A stretch of 52,578 nt of DNA from Clostridia bacterium (GCA_017646745.1 JAGCLY010000062.1:1-52578); one strand, 5' to 3'. Shown: positions 35,239-44,592, counted from the first letter of the stretch. The notes: a model not told the origin generated them from the sequence alone. Numbers and translations are program-made.

Positions 35239-37485
35239 ATGATAGTTTTTGAAAAAAATGATTTGAGAATTTCGCTCATAACACCACGTCTTCTCAGAAC
35301 AGAAAAGGGCATATTTACTGATCTTCCTACACAGACAGTGCAGAACAGAGAATTCGGTGATGTGAATTACAGTCTGTCGGAGCAGAGCGATTTAATTACT
35401 GTAACAACCGACGCAGCCTGCTTTGCAATCAGCAAGAAAAATGGTGACGTAACATCCGTTTTTATTGAAGACACATCGTCTACTGTTGTTGATTTTAGTA
35501 AGGGTATGCTGCCAGGCACTGCTCGTACACTCGATACCGCCAATGGAGCTGTTAAGCTTGAAAACGGAATCACATCTCTCAGTGGCGCGTCCGTTATGGA
35601 TGACTCAAAGAGTCTGCTTATAAATCCCGACGGCAGTATCTCTCCCCGTCCTAAATGCTCGGACAGATATTGGTTTGCCTACGGTCACGATTACCTCGGC
35701 CAGCTTCGTGATTTCTTTAAGCTGACGGGAGAGGTGCCGCTTATTCCTAAGTATGCTCTCGGCAACTGGTGGTCGAGATACAGGGCATATACCCAGGAGG
35801 AGTATCGCTCTCTGATGCAGAAATTTATCGATAGACAGCTTCCTATAACTGTTGCAACTATAGATATGGATTGGCATTGGACTGACGTATTAGATCGCTT
35901 TGGCGAGGACGCAAGAAGTGCAAAGCCCACCTGTCCCGAGGAACTGATGTTCTATCATCGGCTTCAGGGCTGGACGGGATACAGCTGGAATACTGAGCTT
36001 TTTCCGAATTATCGCGAGCTTCTCTCTTGGCTTCATAACAACGGATTTAAGATCACTCTAAACATTCACCCCTCACAGGGAGTACGTTTCTTTGAGGATC
36101 AGTATAAGGAGATGTGCGAAAGGCTCGGCAGAGATCCCGAGAAAAAGGAAATTATTCCTTTTGATCCAACTGACATGGAATTTATGTCGGCATATTTTGA
36201 TATTCTTCATCACCCCTATGAAGACGAGGGTGTTGATTTTTGGTGGATAGACTGGCAACAGGGAACTAAAACAAAGATACCGGGTCTTGATCCTCTTTGG
36301 GCATTGAATCACTATCATTCACTCGACTCTGCAAGGGGAGATAATCGTCCCTTGATTCTCTCTCGTTATGCAGGACTTGGCAGCCATCGTTATCCTCTCG
36401 GTTTCTCGGGAGATACCTTATGTACGTGGAAGAGCCTTGATTTTCAGCCCTATTTCACTAACTCTGCAGCAAACGCCGGATATACCTGGTGGAGTCATGA
36501 TATTGGCGGTCACACTCGCGGTGTTCAGGATGACGAGCTTTACCTACGTTGGCTTCAGTACGGTGTTTTCAGTCCGATAAACAGATTGCATTCCTCAAAC
36601 TCCGACTTTATGGGCAAAGAGCCTTGGAAACGTAGCTATGCGGTGTGTCAGGTGGCAGAGGAATTCCTTCGTCTGCGCCACAAAATGATCCCTTATCTTT
36701 ACACGGCAAATTATCGCACACATACCGTGGGCGAGCCTATCTGTATGCCTATGTATTATCGATATGACTGCCCCGAGGCATATGAAACAAAGAATCAATT
36801 CATCTTTGGCGGTAATCTTATAGTATGTCCTATAACCCGTCCCGCGGATATGCGTTTGAATCTTGCTTATACCGAGGCTTGGCTTCCTGAAGGTCGTTTT
36901 ACAGACATATTTAATGGCAGAATCTATGAGGGCGGCAAAAAGGTGCGACTTTATCGCGATATTGACTCTATTCCTGTACTTGCCGCCGAGGGTACCATTC
37001 TACCTATGTACCGTGACGGAAGAAGCAATGATCTTTCGCTTGATCAACCTCTTGAGATTCACGTCTGGCGCGGTAACGGCGGCTTTGATCTCTATGAGGA
37101 TGACGGGGAAACCAATGCATACAAGAACGGCAATTATGTTATTACATCATTTAAGCTTGAGGAGCATGGTGACAGTATTCGTCTTATCGTCACACCTCCC
37201 AAGGATAGCAAAGGACTGTTGCCTAGCAGCAGAGAAATGTACATTAAATTCCGCGATATATATACCGAGGAAATTAAGATTACTCTTTCTAACGAGCCTG
37301 TTGTAATAGAGCTTAATAACATTCGTCCTATGCAGAACGAGGACAAGAATGAGATCAAGAGCGAAATCTTAACTCGCGTGCAGGGAAGTAACGACAAAAA
37401 GAGTTTTATCTATCATAAAAAACTGCCTCGCTTTGTTAGAGATGCACTCACGGAGCTTGATGCATTTTACATTCCTGTAAAATAA
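35239..37485 (+). CDS. Glycoside hydrolase family 31 alpha-glycosidase
   Basis: A 748-residue cytoplasmic enzyme (no signal peptide) that hydrolyses terminal alpha-linked sugars, probably alpha-glucosides or alpha-xylosides. After a beta-sandwich N-terminal domain the barrel starts near residue 170 (YALGNWWSRYRAY, IDMDWHWTDV). The nucleophile is D338 in FWWIDWQQG and the likely acid/base is D392 in FSGDT. SPINRLHSS follows, and the C-terminal beta domain includes WRGNGGFDLYEDDG. Signatures fit GH31, in a WIDWQQG subgroup common in gut Clostridia. It is flanked on both sides by repeats R1 and R2 and faces a convergent GPH sugar symporter, suggesting import followed by intracellular hydrolysis. 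Confidence 0.9.
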   Translation: MIVFEKNDLRISLITPRLLRTEKGIFTDLPTQTVQNREFGDVNYSLSEQSDLITVTTDAACFAISKKNGDVTSVFIEDTSSTVVDFSKGMLPGTARTLDTANGAVKLENGITSLSGASVMDDSKSLLINPDGSISPRPKCSDRYWFAYGHDYLGQLRDFFKLTGEVPLIPKYALGNWWSRYRAYTQEEYRSLMQKFIDRQLPITVATIDMDWHWTDVLDRFGEDARSAKPTCPEELMFYHRLQGWTGYSWNTELFPNYRELLSWLHNNGFKITLNIHPSQGVRFFEDQYKEMCERLGRDPEKKEIIPFDPTDMEFMSAYFDILHHPYEDEGVDFWWIDWQQGTKTKIPGLDPLWALNHYHSLDSARGDNRPLILSRYAGLGSHRYPLGFSGDTLCTWKSLDFQPYFTNSAANAGYTWWSHDIGGHTRGVQDDELYLRWLQYGVFSPINRLHSSNSDFMGKEPWKRSYAVCQVAEEFLRLRHKMIPYLYTANYRTHTVGEPICMPMYYRYDCPEAYETKNQFIFGGNLIVCPITRPADMRLNLAYTEAWLPEGRFTDIFNGRIYEGGKKVRLYRDIDSIPVLAAEGTILPMYRDGRSNDLSLDQPLEIHVWRGNGGFDLYEDDGETNAYKNGNYVITSFKLEEHGDSIRLIVTPPKDSKGLLPSSREMYIKFRDIYTEEIKITLSNEPVVIELNNIRPMQNEDKNEIKSEILTRVQGSNDKKSFIYHKKLPRFVRDALTELDAFYIPVK

Positions 37486-37490
37486 TAAAA

Positions 37491-37542
37491 AGCAGCCCCA
37501 AATGAAGTGAACCCCAAACAGTTCACAAAGGGCTGCTCTTTT
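37491..37542 (+). terminator. Terminator of the GH31 gene
   Basis: AGCAGCCC (37491-37498) and GGGCTGCT (37530-37537) enclose a second stem GTGAAC/GTTCAC, followed by CTTTT. Confidence 0.85.
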
Positions 37543-37562
37543 AATTGTGTTAACAATAAGAG

Positions 37563-37597
37563 AAAAAACGGCGTCTAACAAAAAGATGCCGTTTTTT
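37563..37597. terminator. Bidirectional terminator in R2
   Basis: Ten-base arms with A and T tracts on both sides; it would also end the symporter transcript arriving on the minus strand. Confidence 0.87.
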
Positions 37598-37636
37598 GTA
37601 TGTTTTTAACAAAAATTACTCTCGCTTTTTTGACTG

Positions 37637-37672
37637 TTACAAACCACTTGTGCCAAAAAAATAGCGTTTCAT
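37637..37672 (-). CDS. 11-codon open frame of R2
   Basis: Encodes MKRYFFGTSGL in the same position as in R1. Compared with R1 both cysteines are replaced by aromatic residues, while the GTSGL end and the stop codon are unchanged. Confidence 0.35.
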   Translation of the reverse strand: MKRYFFGTSGL

Positions 37673-37778
37673 TCCCAAAAACTCTATTATTATAAAATAT
37701 ATGATAAAATAATCAGAGGACAAAAACAAACCCATCCGCTTAGGGCATTCAGTACTTCGGCAAGTTTTTACCAACTTC

Positions 37779-39431
37779 TTATTTTTTGTTTTTGTTCTTT
37801 TTTGCCTGATATTTGGCTTCCTGTTCTTCAAAGGAAAGTCCTTTTTTTTCGCAGTATGCCTTGAGCTCCGCGATACGATTTTCCTCAGCCTCAATCTCGG
37901 CCTTCTCCTGCTCAATGCGCATTCTCTCCGCAGGCTCGATCCATTCGCCTCCGGCTGCGAGAACAGCCGCCTTCTGACGCTCAAGAATGATTTTATGATC
38001 ATTCTCGGTGTGCTTTTCTACGTCAACGGGAATGATAAGCAGTGCGCAGACTACGTAGCCGATCATCATAAAGCCTATGTAACACCAGATAAATACGTTG
38101 TTCGTCGCTGAATTCTGCGTATAGGCAACCACATTTCCTGTCACAGGATCGATGGTGGGTGCAAGATAACCCGCTGCATTAAGCATACCATTGAATATAC
38201 CCTGGCAAATACTCTGAAGCACCGACATAATAATTCCCACCACGGAAACCGAAAGACCGTCGCATCTGAAGCCGTTTTGAGCCTCAACGTTATCAAGCAC
38301 GTCTGCAATAAGAGCGTATATAACGTAAGATGCAGGTGCTGCACCGAGACACTTTAAGAACAGACCTATCACAACAGTAACCCAGGAATAGGGGTTGATA
38401 AAGGCAACAAGACAGCCAGCGGCCGATACGATAAGTCCGTATAAAATACTGTTTTTAATGCCGATCTTATTTGTAAGCGGCCATACGAACAGAACCGCCG
38501 CCGCAAACGGAATACCCGTTACCATTCCCAGTACCGACTGGGTAAAACCATCCTGATAACTGCCAAGAATATAGTTGCAGTAGTACGCCATTGAGAAGTT
38601 CTGCATCGTGCCGACAAACTGGAATATGAAGAAGAAGAGCATTACAAGGCCCCAATATTTATTGGTAATCAGTGCCTTTGTTTGCTTAAGAAGAGAAACC
38701 TTCTCCTCCTTTATGTTGAGGTTTATGCTCTCCTCAGTGATTCTCTCACGGGTGAAATAATACTGCAAGGTGACGAATATAAGCGACACCGCCGCCATAA
38801 CCGACATATAGATTAGCCATACAGTCTTATCGTTATTAAAGAAGGGAACGACAATAGGCATTACGATTGAGCCAAAGCTCATTGCAGCAGTTCCCGCAAT
38901 ACCGTTTACCGAGGAGAGAAGCGATCTCTGCTTTTCATTTCGTGTGGAAAGCGGAACCATTAAGTTGTTTGCAACCGAATAAAGCGGGTATGCAACAGAA
39001 TAATAAATTATATATGATACTGCGATCCACGCGAGCATCAAGGTTTGATTTCCCGAAGGAATAAGGAACATCAGAACCGAGGATATTGCAATCAGAGCAC
39101 CCGCAAGCAAGATGTACGGCCTTGCCTTACCCTGCGAGGTCCTCGTCCTGTCAACTATAAAGCCGACAACAAAGTTTCCTATCGCGATGAGTATTGCCGA
39201 AAGGAGTGGGAAGATGGATAAAAACTCCATCGCACTTTCGCTCAGGTGCAGAACGTCGGTCCAATAGGTATTTAAGTATGTAACGAATATCGAGCTTGTA
39301 AGCATACCGCCGAACGGTCCCAAGAGATATCCGAGAGCGATTTCTTTAAATTTTACGTTTGCACTTGTTATTCTTGTTTTTAAAAAAGGTGAAGAAAAAA
39401 GCCCTTTTTTATTAGAAATTGTTTTTTCCAT
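37779..39431 (-). CDS. GPH-family sugar:cation symporter
   Basis: A 550-residue major-facilitator transporter of the glycoside-pentoside-hexuronide group (MelB-like). Twelve helices cover residues about 25-470. Family marks are the early LGYLLGPFGG and TYLNTYWTDV, and FVVGFIVDRTRTSQGKARPYI around residue 90, which matches the GPH loop (DRTxxxxGKxRP). The C-terminal 80 residues are charged and probably a coiled coil (EQEKAEIEAEENRIAELK), longer than in MelB. It imports oligosaccharides or glycosides with Na+ or H+. Convergent with the GH31 gene and divergent from the GH13 gene, it likely feeds both. Ribosome site AAGGAA; own consensus promoter. Confidence 0.9.
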   Translation of the reverse strand: MEKTISNKKGLFSSPFLKTRITSANVKFKEIALGYLLGPFGGMLTSSIFVTYLNTYWTDVLHLSESAMEFLSIFPLLSAILIAIGNFVVGFIVDRTRTSQGKARPYILLAGALIAISSVLMFLIPSGNQTLMLAWIAVSYIIYYSVAYPLYSVANNLMVPLSTRNEKQRSLLSSVNGIAGTAAMSFGSIVMPIVVPFFNNDKTVWLIYMSVMAAVSLIFVTLQYYFTRERITEESINLNIKEEKVSLLKQTKALITNKYWGLVMLFFFIFQFVGTMQNFSMAYYCNYILGSYQDGFTQSVLGMVTGIPFAAAVLFVWPLTNKIGIKNSILYGLIVSAAGCLVAFINPYSWVTVVIGLFLKCLGAAPASYVIYALIADVLDNVEAQNGFRCDGLSVSVVGIIMSVLQSICQGIFNGMLNAAGYLAPTIDPVTGNVVAYTQNSATNNVFIWCYIGFMMIGYVVCALLIIPVDVEKHTENDHKIILERQKAAVLAAGGEWIEPAERMRIEQEKAEIEAEENRIAELKAYCEKKGLSFEEQEAKYQAKKNKNKK

Positions 39432-39515
39432 CGGTGTTTCCTTTTATTTATTTTTTAAGTTAAAAATCGTCAATAGCTGCAGTTTATATTTGCCGCTTTT
39501 GCAATTCTGCCCTTT

Positions 39516-39544
39516 ATTATAGCTTGGAAAATGAGCTTTGTCAA
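39516..39544 (-). promoter_or_regulatory. Consensus promoter of the GPH symporter
   Basis: On the minus strand TTGACA (39544-39539), 17 bases, TATAAT (39521-39516). Downstream, at 39490-39504, TTGC, seven bases, GCAA forms a small dyad that could be a LacI-type operator. Confidence 0.88.
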
Positions 39545-39561
39545 TACTTTTTTATTAATCG

Positions 39562-39590
39562 TTGACATCAAGAGTGAGGGGCAATATTTA
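39562..39590 (+). promoter_or_regulatory. Possible promoter of the GH13 gene
   Basis: TTGACA at 39562-39567 and TATTTA at 39585-39590 with 17 bases. The -10 match is only partial (three of six); the leader to 39712 would be about 115 bases. Confidence 0.45.
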
Positions 39591-39711
39591 ATATATATAC
39601 GTGCATAATTAAGGCTTCAAAAAAGAAAAAATTCAAAATTCGGAGATTTATGCAGTTGTCCGAATACTATAAATTCAAGCTTACAAAAACATAAACATAC
39701 AGGAGAAAAAA

Positions 39712-41370
39712 ATGAGCAAAAAGACGACATGGTATAAGGATATGGTATTCTACCAGATCTGGCCGAGATCATTCAAGGACGGTGACGGCGACGGTATGGG
39801 CGACCTGCACGGCGTGTATGAGAAGCTGGATTACATAAAGTCGCTGGGATGCGACGGCATCTGGTTTTCCCCCCTATACCCTTCGCCCGGAGTGGACTGT
39901 GGATACGATATTTCAAACTACCTTGATATTGCTGAGGAGTTTGGCGGTATGGCCGCCTTTAAGAAGGTGCTTGACGGTGCGCACGAAAGAGGAATGAAGG
40001 TCATAATGGACCTTGTTGTAAACCACACCTCCACCGAGCACGAGTGGTTCAAGAAGAGCCGTCAACGCATCGACCCGTACACCGACTACTACATCTGGAG
40101 ACCTGCAAAGAAGAATGGTGGTATTCCTAATAACTGGGACTCGTTCTTTGAGGGCAAGGCTTGGGCATGGGACGAAGAGAGAAAAGAATACTATATGCAC
40201 CTCTTTGCCGTTCAGCAGGCAGATCTTAATATGGACAATCCCCTCGTTCGTGAGGAGGTAAAGAACATTCTCAGATTCTGGCTTGATATGGGTGTTGACG
40301 GCTTTAGAGAGGACGTTATCACCTTAATTTCCAAGGCAGAGGGACTTCCCAACGACTATATTATGCCTGCATCCAAGGGAACATTCCTCTATAACCATGG
40401 TCCCCATCTCCACGAATATCTTGAGGAGTTCAGGCATGACGTATTTGATAATTACGATGCAATGATCCTTGCGGAAGCTCCCCTTGCTTCACCTAAAAAG
40501 GCGCTGGAGTATGTAGACGAGAGAAAGGATCCCGTGTTCGATATGATGATTCAGTTTGAAACTCAGGGAGCAGACTCCCTCTTTGGTGACTGGTTCCATG
40601 TGCCCTTTATTCTTTTCAGGCTTAAAAGAATCTATACAAAGTGGCAGTCAAAGCTTGACGGTAAGGCGTGGAATATGCTTTACATTGAGAACCACGATCA
40701 TCCCCGTATGGTTTCCCGTTACGGAAGTGAGAAGTACCAGAAGGAAAGTGCAAAGATGCTTGCCGCATCCTATCTCTTCCAGAAGGGAACACCCTTTATC
40801 TATCAGGGACAGGAGATCGGTATGACAAACTGGTATCCCGAAGATCCCGATATGTACGAGGACGTGCAGACCAGATGGCAGTATTTCAACGTTGCGACAA
40901 AGGCATCTCCCAAAAGACGTCTTAAAAGGCTGTGGGATTGCTCACGCGACTCGGCAAGAACACCCGTACAGTGGTCTGCAGAAGAAAATGCAGGCTTTAC
41001 TACTGGCACGCCCTGGTTCTACGTGAACGAGAATTATAAGGAAATCAACGTTGCAGATCAGGAGAATGATCCCGATTCGGTACTTAACTTCTACCGCAAG
41101 GCAATTGAACTGAGAAAGAACCTTTCTGTTGTAAGACACGGCGATTACAAGGAGCATTTTATCTTCTCATCAAAGCTTTACACCTACACCCGTGAGGATG
41201 AAAGACAGAAGTTGCTTGTAGTTTGCTCCTTCACCGACAAGAAAGCCGTGATGAAGGCACCTGCAGGATTTGATCTCTCCAAGGCACAGCTGATGCTTCA
41301 TAACTATGCCGACGTAAGCTCTAAGACCTTGAGACCTTACGAGGTGAGAGTTTACCTTTTGGACAAGTAA
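39712..41370 (+). CDS. GH13 alpha-glucosidase (oligo-1,6-glucosidase type)
   Basis: A 552-residue cytoplasmic amylase-superfamily enzyme hydrolysing terminal glucose from isomaltose- or maltose-type oligosaccharides. The four conserved regions are present: DLVVNHTS (region I), GVDGFREDV with nucleophile D201 (II), LAEAP with acid/base E255 (III) and IENHDHPR with transition-state D329 (IV). KDGDGDGMGDLHG near residue 23 is the calcium-site motif of this subfamily. Length and the QIWPRSF start are typical. It follows the divergent GPH symporter, and the lipoprotein esterase begins 55 bases downstream, possibly co-transcribed because no terminator separates them. Exact linkage preference cannot be read with certainty. 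Confidence 0.92.
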   Translation: MSKKTTWYKDMVFYQIWPRSFKDGDGDGMGDLHGVYEKLDYIKSLGCDGIWFSPLYPSPGVDCGYDISNYLDIAEEFGGMAAFKKVLDGAHERGMKVIMDLVVNHTSTEHEWFKKSRQRIDPYTDYYIWRPAKKNGGIPNNWDSFFEGKAWAWDEERKEYYMHLFAVQQADLNMDNPLVREEVKNILRFWLDMGVDGFREDVITLISKAEGLPNDYIMPASKGTFLYNHGPHLHEYLEEFRHDVFDNYDAMILAEAPLASPKKALEYVDERKDPVFDMMIQFETQGADSLFGDWFHVPFILFRLKRIYTKWQSKLDGKAWNMLYIENHDHPRMVSRYGSEKYQKESAKMLAASYLFQKGTPFIYQGQEIGMTNWYPEDPDMYEDVQTRWQYFNVATKASPKRRLKRLWDCSRDSARTPVQWSAEENAGFTTGTPWFYVNENYKEINVADQENDPDSVLNFYRKAIELRKNLSVVRHGDYKEHFIFSSKLYTYTREDERQKLLVVCSFTDKKAVMKAPAGFDLSKAQLMLHNYADVSSKTLRPYEVRVYLLDK

Positions 41371-41425
41371 TGTAAATTCGTATTAGGCCACAAATTAATT
41401 TGAACATATAAAAAGGGAGAATAAA

Positions 41426-42490
41426 ATGAGACAACTTAAGAAAATTTTAGCGATTTTTGTGATAGGCGTTATGCTGATGACGACTTCTTGCGCCTTAATC
41501 GAGCAAGTTACAGATTTTTTTACCAATGAAGAAAATCCTTCGGGTAATGAGCCTTCCGATTCCGAGCAGCCTCACCAGCATAAGCCCACTTATGTGCGAG
41601 CAAAATTGCCTGAGTATGCCGTACATGGCAATAAAACATATTATAAATGTGATTGCGGTAAGATTTTTTCTGATAAGGAAGGCACAACCGAAACTACACT
41701 TGAATCTGTAACTCTCCGTTCAGTAACAGGATTTGAGAAGCAGACTTATACAAGCGACGGATACACTCTGAATTACTGTGTGTATGAGCCTGTGGATCTT
41801 GATAAGGAAAATGATAAGGTTCCCTTGATTCTTTTCTTGCACGGTGCAGGCGAGCGTGGTAGCAACAATGAATGGCAGTTGAAGAATGCGATTCTTAAGG
41901 TCGTAGGGGATGATAAAAATAATGAATGGTCAAATTCTATCGTTATTGCGCCTCAGTGTCCCAGTTCTACAGGCGGTAACACTAATTCCAATGTCAATGA
42001 CCCGAATAAATGGGCGGAGACTCCTTGGACAGTCGGAAATTACACACAGGCGAACGTTCCCGAAAGCAAGCCTCTCCACGCAGTAGCCGAGCTTGTTAAG
42101 GAATATGCAGGCTATGATTACATAGATGCTGACAGAGTATATGTTGTTGGACTTTCGATGGGTGGCTTCGGTACTTGGGATATTATTTCACGTTATCCTG
42201 AGCTCTTTGCAGCGGCAGTTCCGATCTGCGGCGGCGGACCTATCGATAAGGTGGATGTTCTGAAGAATATTCCCATATATACATTCCACGGTACAGCCGA
42301 TAAATCCGTTCCTTACGGCGGCACGCAGGCTATGTATGATAGCATTGTTGCCGCGGGCGGTAACAAGATCATATTCCAAACTTATACCGGTTCCGGACAT
42401 AGTATTTGGGATAATGCAATTACGTATAAGGGTGATGGTACAAGTGCTTACCCCGCTCTTGAATATTGGCTGTTCTCGCAGAGCAAATAA
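41426..42490 (+). CDS. Lipoprotein alpha/beta-hydrolase (carbohydrate esterase-like)
   Basis: A 354-residue exported lipoprotein with lipobox TTSC at residues 19-22. One short Cys unit follows (HxH ... YYKCDCG, about residues 50-85). The hydrolase domain (about 105-350) begins PLILFLHGAGERG. The triad is S244 in GLSMGGFG, D292 in HGTADKSVP and H325 in GSGHSIW. This is the layout of prolyl-oligopeptidase-like and family 1 carbohydrate esterases of gut bacteria, so a feruloyl or acetyl esterase on plant polysaccharide is likely; the ester is not defined. GGGAG precedes the start. It lies 55 bases after the GH13 gene and ends at a strong terminator. Confidence 0.85.
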   Translation: MRQLKKILAIFVIGVMLMTTSCALIEQVTDFFTNEENPSGNEPSDSEQPHQHKPTYVRAKLPEYAVHGNKTYYKCDCGKIFSDKEGTTETTLESVTLRSVTGFEKQTYTSDGYTLNYCVYEPVDLDKENDKVPLILFLHGAGERGSNNEWQLKNAILKVVGDDKNNEWSNSIVIAPQCPSSTGGNTNSNVNDPNKWAETPWTVGNYTQANVPESKPLHAVAELVKEYAGYDYIDADRVYVVGLSMGGFGTWDIISRYPELFAAAVPICGGGPIDKVDVLKNIPIYTFHGTADKSVPYGGTQAMYDSIVAAGGNKIIFQTYTGSGHSIWDNAITYKGDGTSAYPALEYWLFSQSK

Positions 42491-42500
42491 AACTTAATTT

Positions 42501-42562
42501 TACAAAGATATTTCTTTGTACAGATCGAGGCAAACGCTTTACTTGCGTTTGCCTCGTTTGTT
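42501..42562 (+). terminator. Terminator of the GH13-esterase unit, with preceding hairpin
   Basis: TACAAAGA/TCTTTGTA (42501-42520) forms a first perfect hairpin, then CGAGGCAAACGC (42526-42537) pairs with GCGTTTGCCTCG (42545-42556) before a T-rich tail. Confidence 0.87.
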
Positions 42563-42570
42563 TTGTGTCA

Positions 42571-42612
42571 ATAAAAAACAAGCACGACAATTCTATCGAA
42601 TCATCGTGCTTG
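42571..42612 (-). terminator. Terminator of the metallophosphoesterase gene
   Basis: On the minus strand CAAGCACGA (42612-42604) and TCGTGCTTG (42587-42579) pair and run into six T. Confidence 0.87.
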
Positions 42613-42660
42613 CTTGATATGCTTAAAAGTTTTTAGATAATTGCGTTATTTACGGGTATT

Positions 42661-44592
42661 TTATTTGGTAAATACACCCTGGATGGTTATTGTTTCGCCG
42701 GATGAGGGCATTGTCAAAGGAGCATCAATAGACTGCTGAACGCCATTTACCAGAATGTACGCTAAGGTATATCCGCTATCGGCTGCTGCGGTAATTGTGA
42801 TCGCCGACTTACCAATCTCACATTTATCCAAGCTTACAGTAAGAGAACCGTGCTCGGAGGACAAAAGCTCTACCTTTGCGCCGTTGAGAGAGAAGGAACC
42901 GTTATTTATAATATTTATACCTCTGTTTGCAATTGCAATATTCTCTTTAACAGGCGAACCCGAGTGTTCAACTATTACAGAAGCATTAGTTATGTCATAG
43001 TCGCCCCTCACTGCTTCAGAAGTACCCTGTGACTTCAATGTAAGTGTTGCGCCGTTGCCAACACCAATGATTTTTCCGGGTGTAGTACCCGAGTACGACA
43101 TTCCTCTTTGTCCGCCCGTATCGGTAGATTGGAGGGTATTGTTGCCTTTAAGATATATCGTTAATTCGGCTCCGTTGCTATTCAAATACAAGGGGGTTTT
43201 CGCGTGAGTCAGCGAGAAGTTGTCGAAGTTGAGAGTATATTTGCCTGCTTGATCTGTAGTTATTCTATGATCTTGGGCCGCGCCGGTGAAGATATCACCA
43301 TTCTGCGGAGCATAAATTTCGTCAGTGAACTCAACAGGTCCGGCATCAGACAACTCAACGTTGATTGTTTTTGCAATAATACCATCACCCGAAAGTGTTA
43401 TCACAGCTGATTCACTGTTTTCTATGGTGCTTGTAGCAACAATGACCTTTTGAGGTACGTTATAGTTTTCTTCGGTGAATGTCAGAGTGGAGGGAGATAC
43501 GAGCATATAATCGTTATTCTCTGTGATATTTACAACAGCGTTTGCGGGATCAGATAAGGTTACCTCGATTTCAGTTCTTCCTGTGGAGTTCAAAAGAATA
43601 TTGTTTGTACTCAACACAACTGTAGGCGTTGCAGCTATCGACAAGTTGCCTTTGTTTGTCAGCTCGTATACATACTCGGACATATATTTGCCACTTACCA
43701 AATCAACGCCGCGAAGTACTACGCCGTTTTCGTAAACGTCAACAACGTATCCCTGGGAAAGATCCGCTTCTTCCTTGCGCTCCGAATTTCGAGGATATGC
43801 GCAGGAAGGAACGTGAACAAGAGATACATCCTTGCTGGGCATATTGAAAACATTCATATCATAATCGTCTGCTTCGCACTCAAACTTGTAATGAGTATGA
43901 CCGCTGAATACAACCACGTTTTCTGTGTTCAGCAGTGTTTCCATCAGCTCATCATCCTCGGTGCTGTTTTCAGTAAAACCGTAATACTGATCTTTTGTTA
44001 ATCCTGCGTAATCGGTGATGGGGAAGTGCATAAATACGAATATTCTTGCACCTTCATAACGAACTAATCTTTCCTGTAACCAATCTAAGTTTTCGGCATA
44101 AGGTGTGTCCACATTAGCATTGGTGTTTTCATTCGTCAAGGACATAAATAAGAACACGTCGCCATTTTTAACGATTTCGAAGTTCCTCGGGTGGCCCACA
44201 TACTCCTCCCAAACCTCGTCTGTGTGAGTGGCGTCGTGATTTCCTGTACAAGAATAGAACGGAACGGTTGCGTTAGCATCAATTATTTCTTTATATGCTT
44301 GAAGCTCACTGGTTTCGCTATTCAAGCCTATGTCACCTGTCATACCAACAAACTCTACACCTAAATTTTGCAGACCTTTAATGGCTCTTTTAAAATCACT
44401 GGGACCGCCTTTGTTTTCACTTGCTATGTGGATATCCGACAGTACACCAAAGGAATACATTTTTTTGCCCAAAGGGCTGTCGTAATCCTCATCAGAATCG
44501 GGCTTGGACAAATTGCATGCGCTGAATAGGCATGTTGAGAGCACAATTACAAGGGTTAAAAGGCTTGTAACCAAAAGTCGTATTTTTTTCAT
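42661..44592 (-). CDS. Lipoprotein metallophosphoesterase with beta-rich C-terminal domains
   Basis: A 643-residue lipoprotein (MKKIRLL, hydrophobic core, lipobox FSAC at about residues 24-27). The calcineurin-like domain (about 45-300) has VLSDIHIASE, MTGDIGLN, CTGNHDATH, FMHFPITD and FSGHTHYKFE in order, enough to bind two metals. After a short beta module (VTLSDPANAVVNITEN) come about 180 residues rich in Thr, Gly and Asn, resembling the beta-helical carbohydrate-binding domain seen in clostridial surface proteins, and a final ILVNG...APLTMPSSG repeat. Substrates of such exported phosphoesterases are unknown. The start at 44592 has AAGGAG; the longer frame from 44619 does not. Confidence 0.85.
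   Translation of the reverse strand: MKKIRLLVTSLLTLVIVLSTCLFSACNLSKPDSDEDYDSPLGKKMYSFGVLSDIHIASENKGGPSDFKRAIKGLQNLGVEFVGMTGDIGLNSETSELQAYKEIIDANATVPFYSCTGNHDATHTDEVWEEYVGHPRNFEIVKNGDVFLFMSLTNENTNANVDTPYAENLDWLQERLVRYEGARIFVFMHFPITDYAGLTKDQYYGFTENSTEDDELMETLLNTENVVVFSGHTHYKFECEADDYDMNVFNMPSKDVSLVHVPSCAYPRNSERKEEADLSQGYVVDVYENGVVLRGVDLVSGKYMSEYVYELTNKGNLSIAATPTVVLSTNNILLNSTGRTEIEVTLSDPANAVVNITENNDYMLVSPSTLTFTEENYNVPQKVIVATSTIENSESAVITLSGDGIIAKTINVELSDAGPVEFTDEIYAPQNGDIFTGAAQDHRITTDQAGKYTLNFDNFSLTHAKTPLYLNSNGAELTIYLKGNNTLQSTDTGGQRGMSYSGTTPGKIIGVGNGATLTLKSQGTSEAVRGDYDITNASVIVEHSGSPVKENIAIANRGINIINNGSFSLNGAKVELLSSEHGSLTVSLDKCEIGKSAITITAAADSGYTLAYILVNGVQQSIDAPLTMPSSGETITIQGVFTK

Larger units (their letters stand above)
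37555..37769 (-). repeat. Repeat R2 (copy 2 of the ~214-bp repeat)
   Basis: Near-identical to 34921-35133. The -10 TATAAT (37694-37689) is kept but the -35 reads CTGATT (37716-37711) instead of TTGATT, and the terminator stem is AAAAAACGGC/GCCGTTTTTT (37563-37597). It lies between the ends of the convergent GH31 and symporter genes, ten bases from the symporter stop. Confidence 0.85.

Noticed and set aside
42501-42520. Perfect 20-base hairpin as an operator
   Set aside because: It sits directly between a gene end and a terminator, so it more likely belongs to the 3' end of the transcript.
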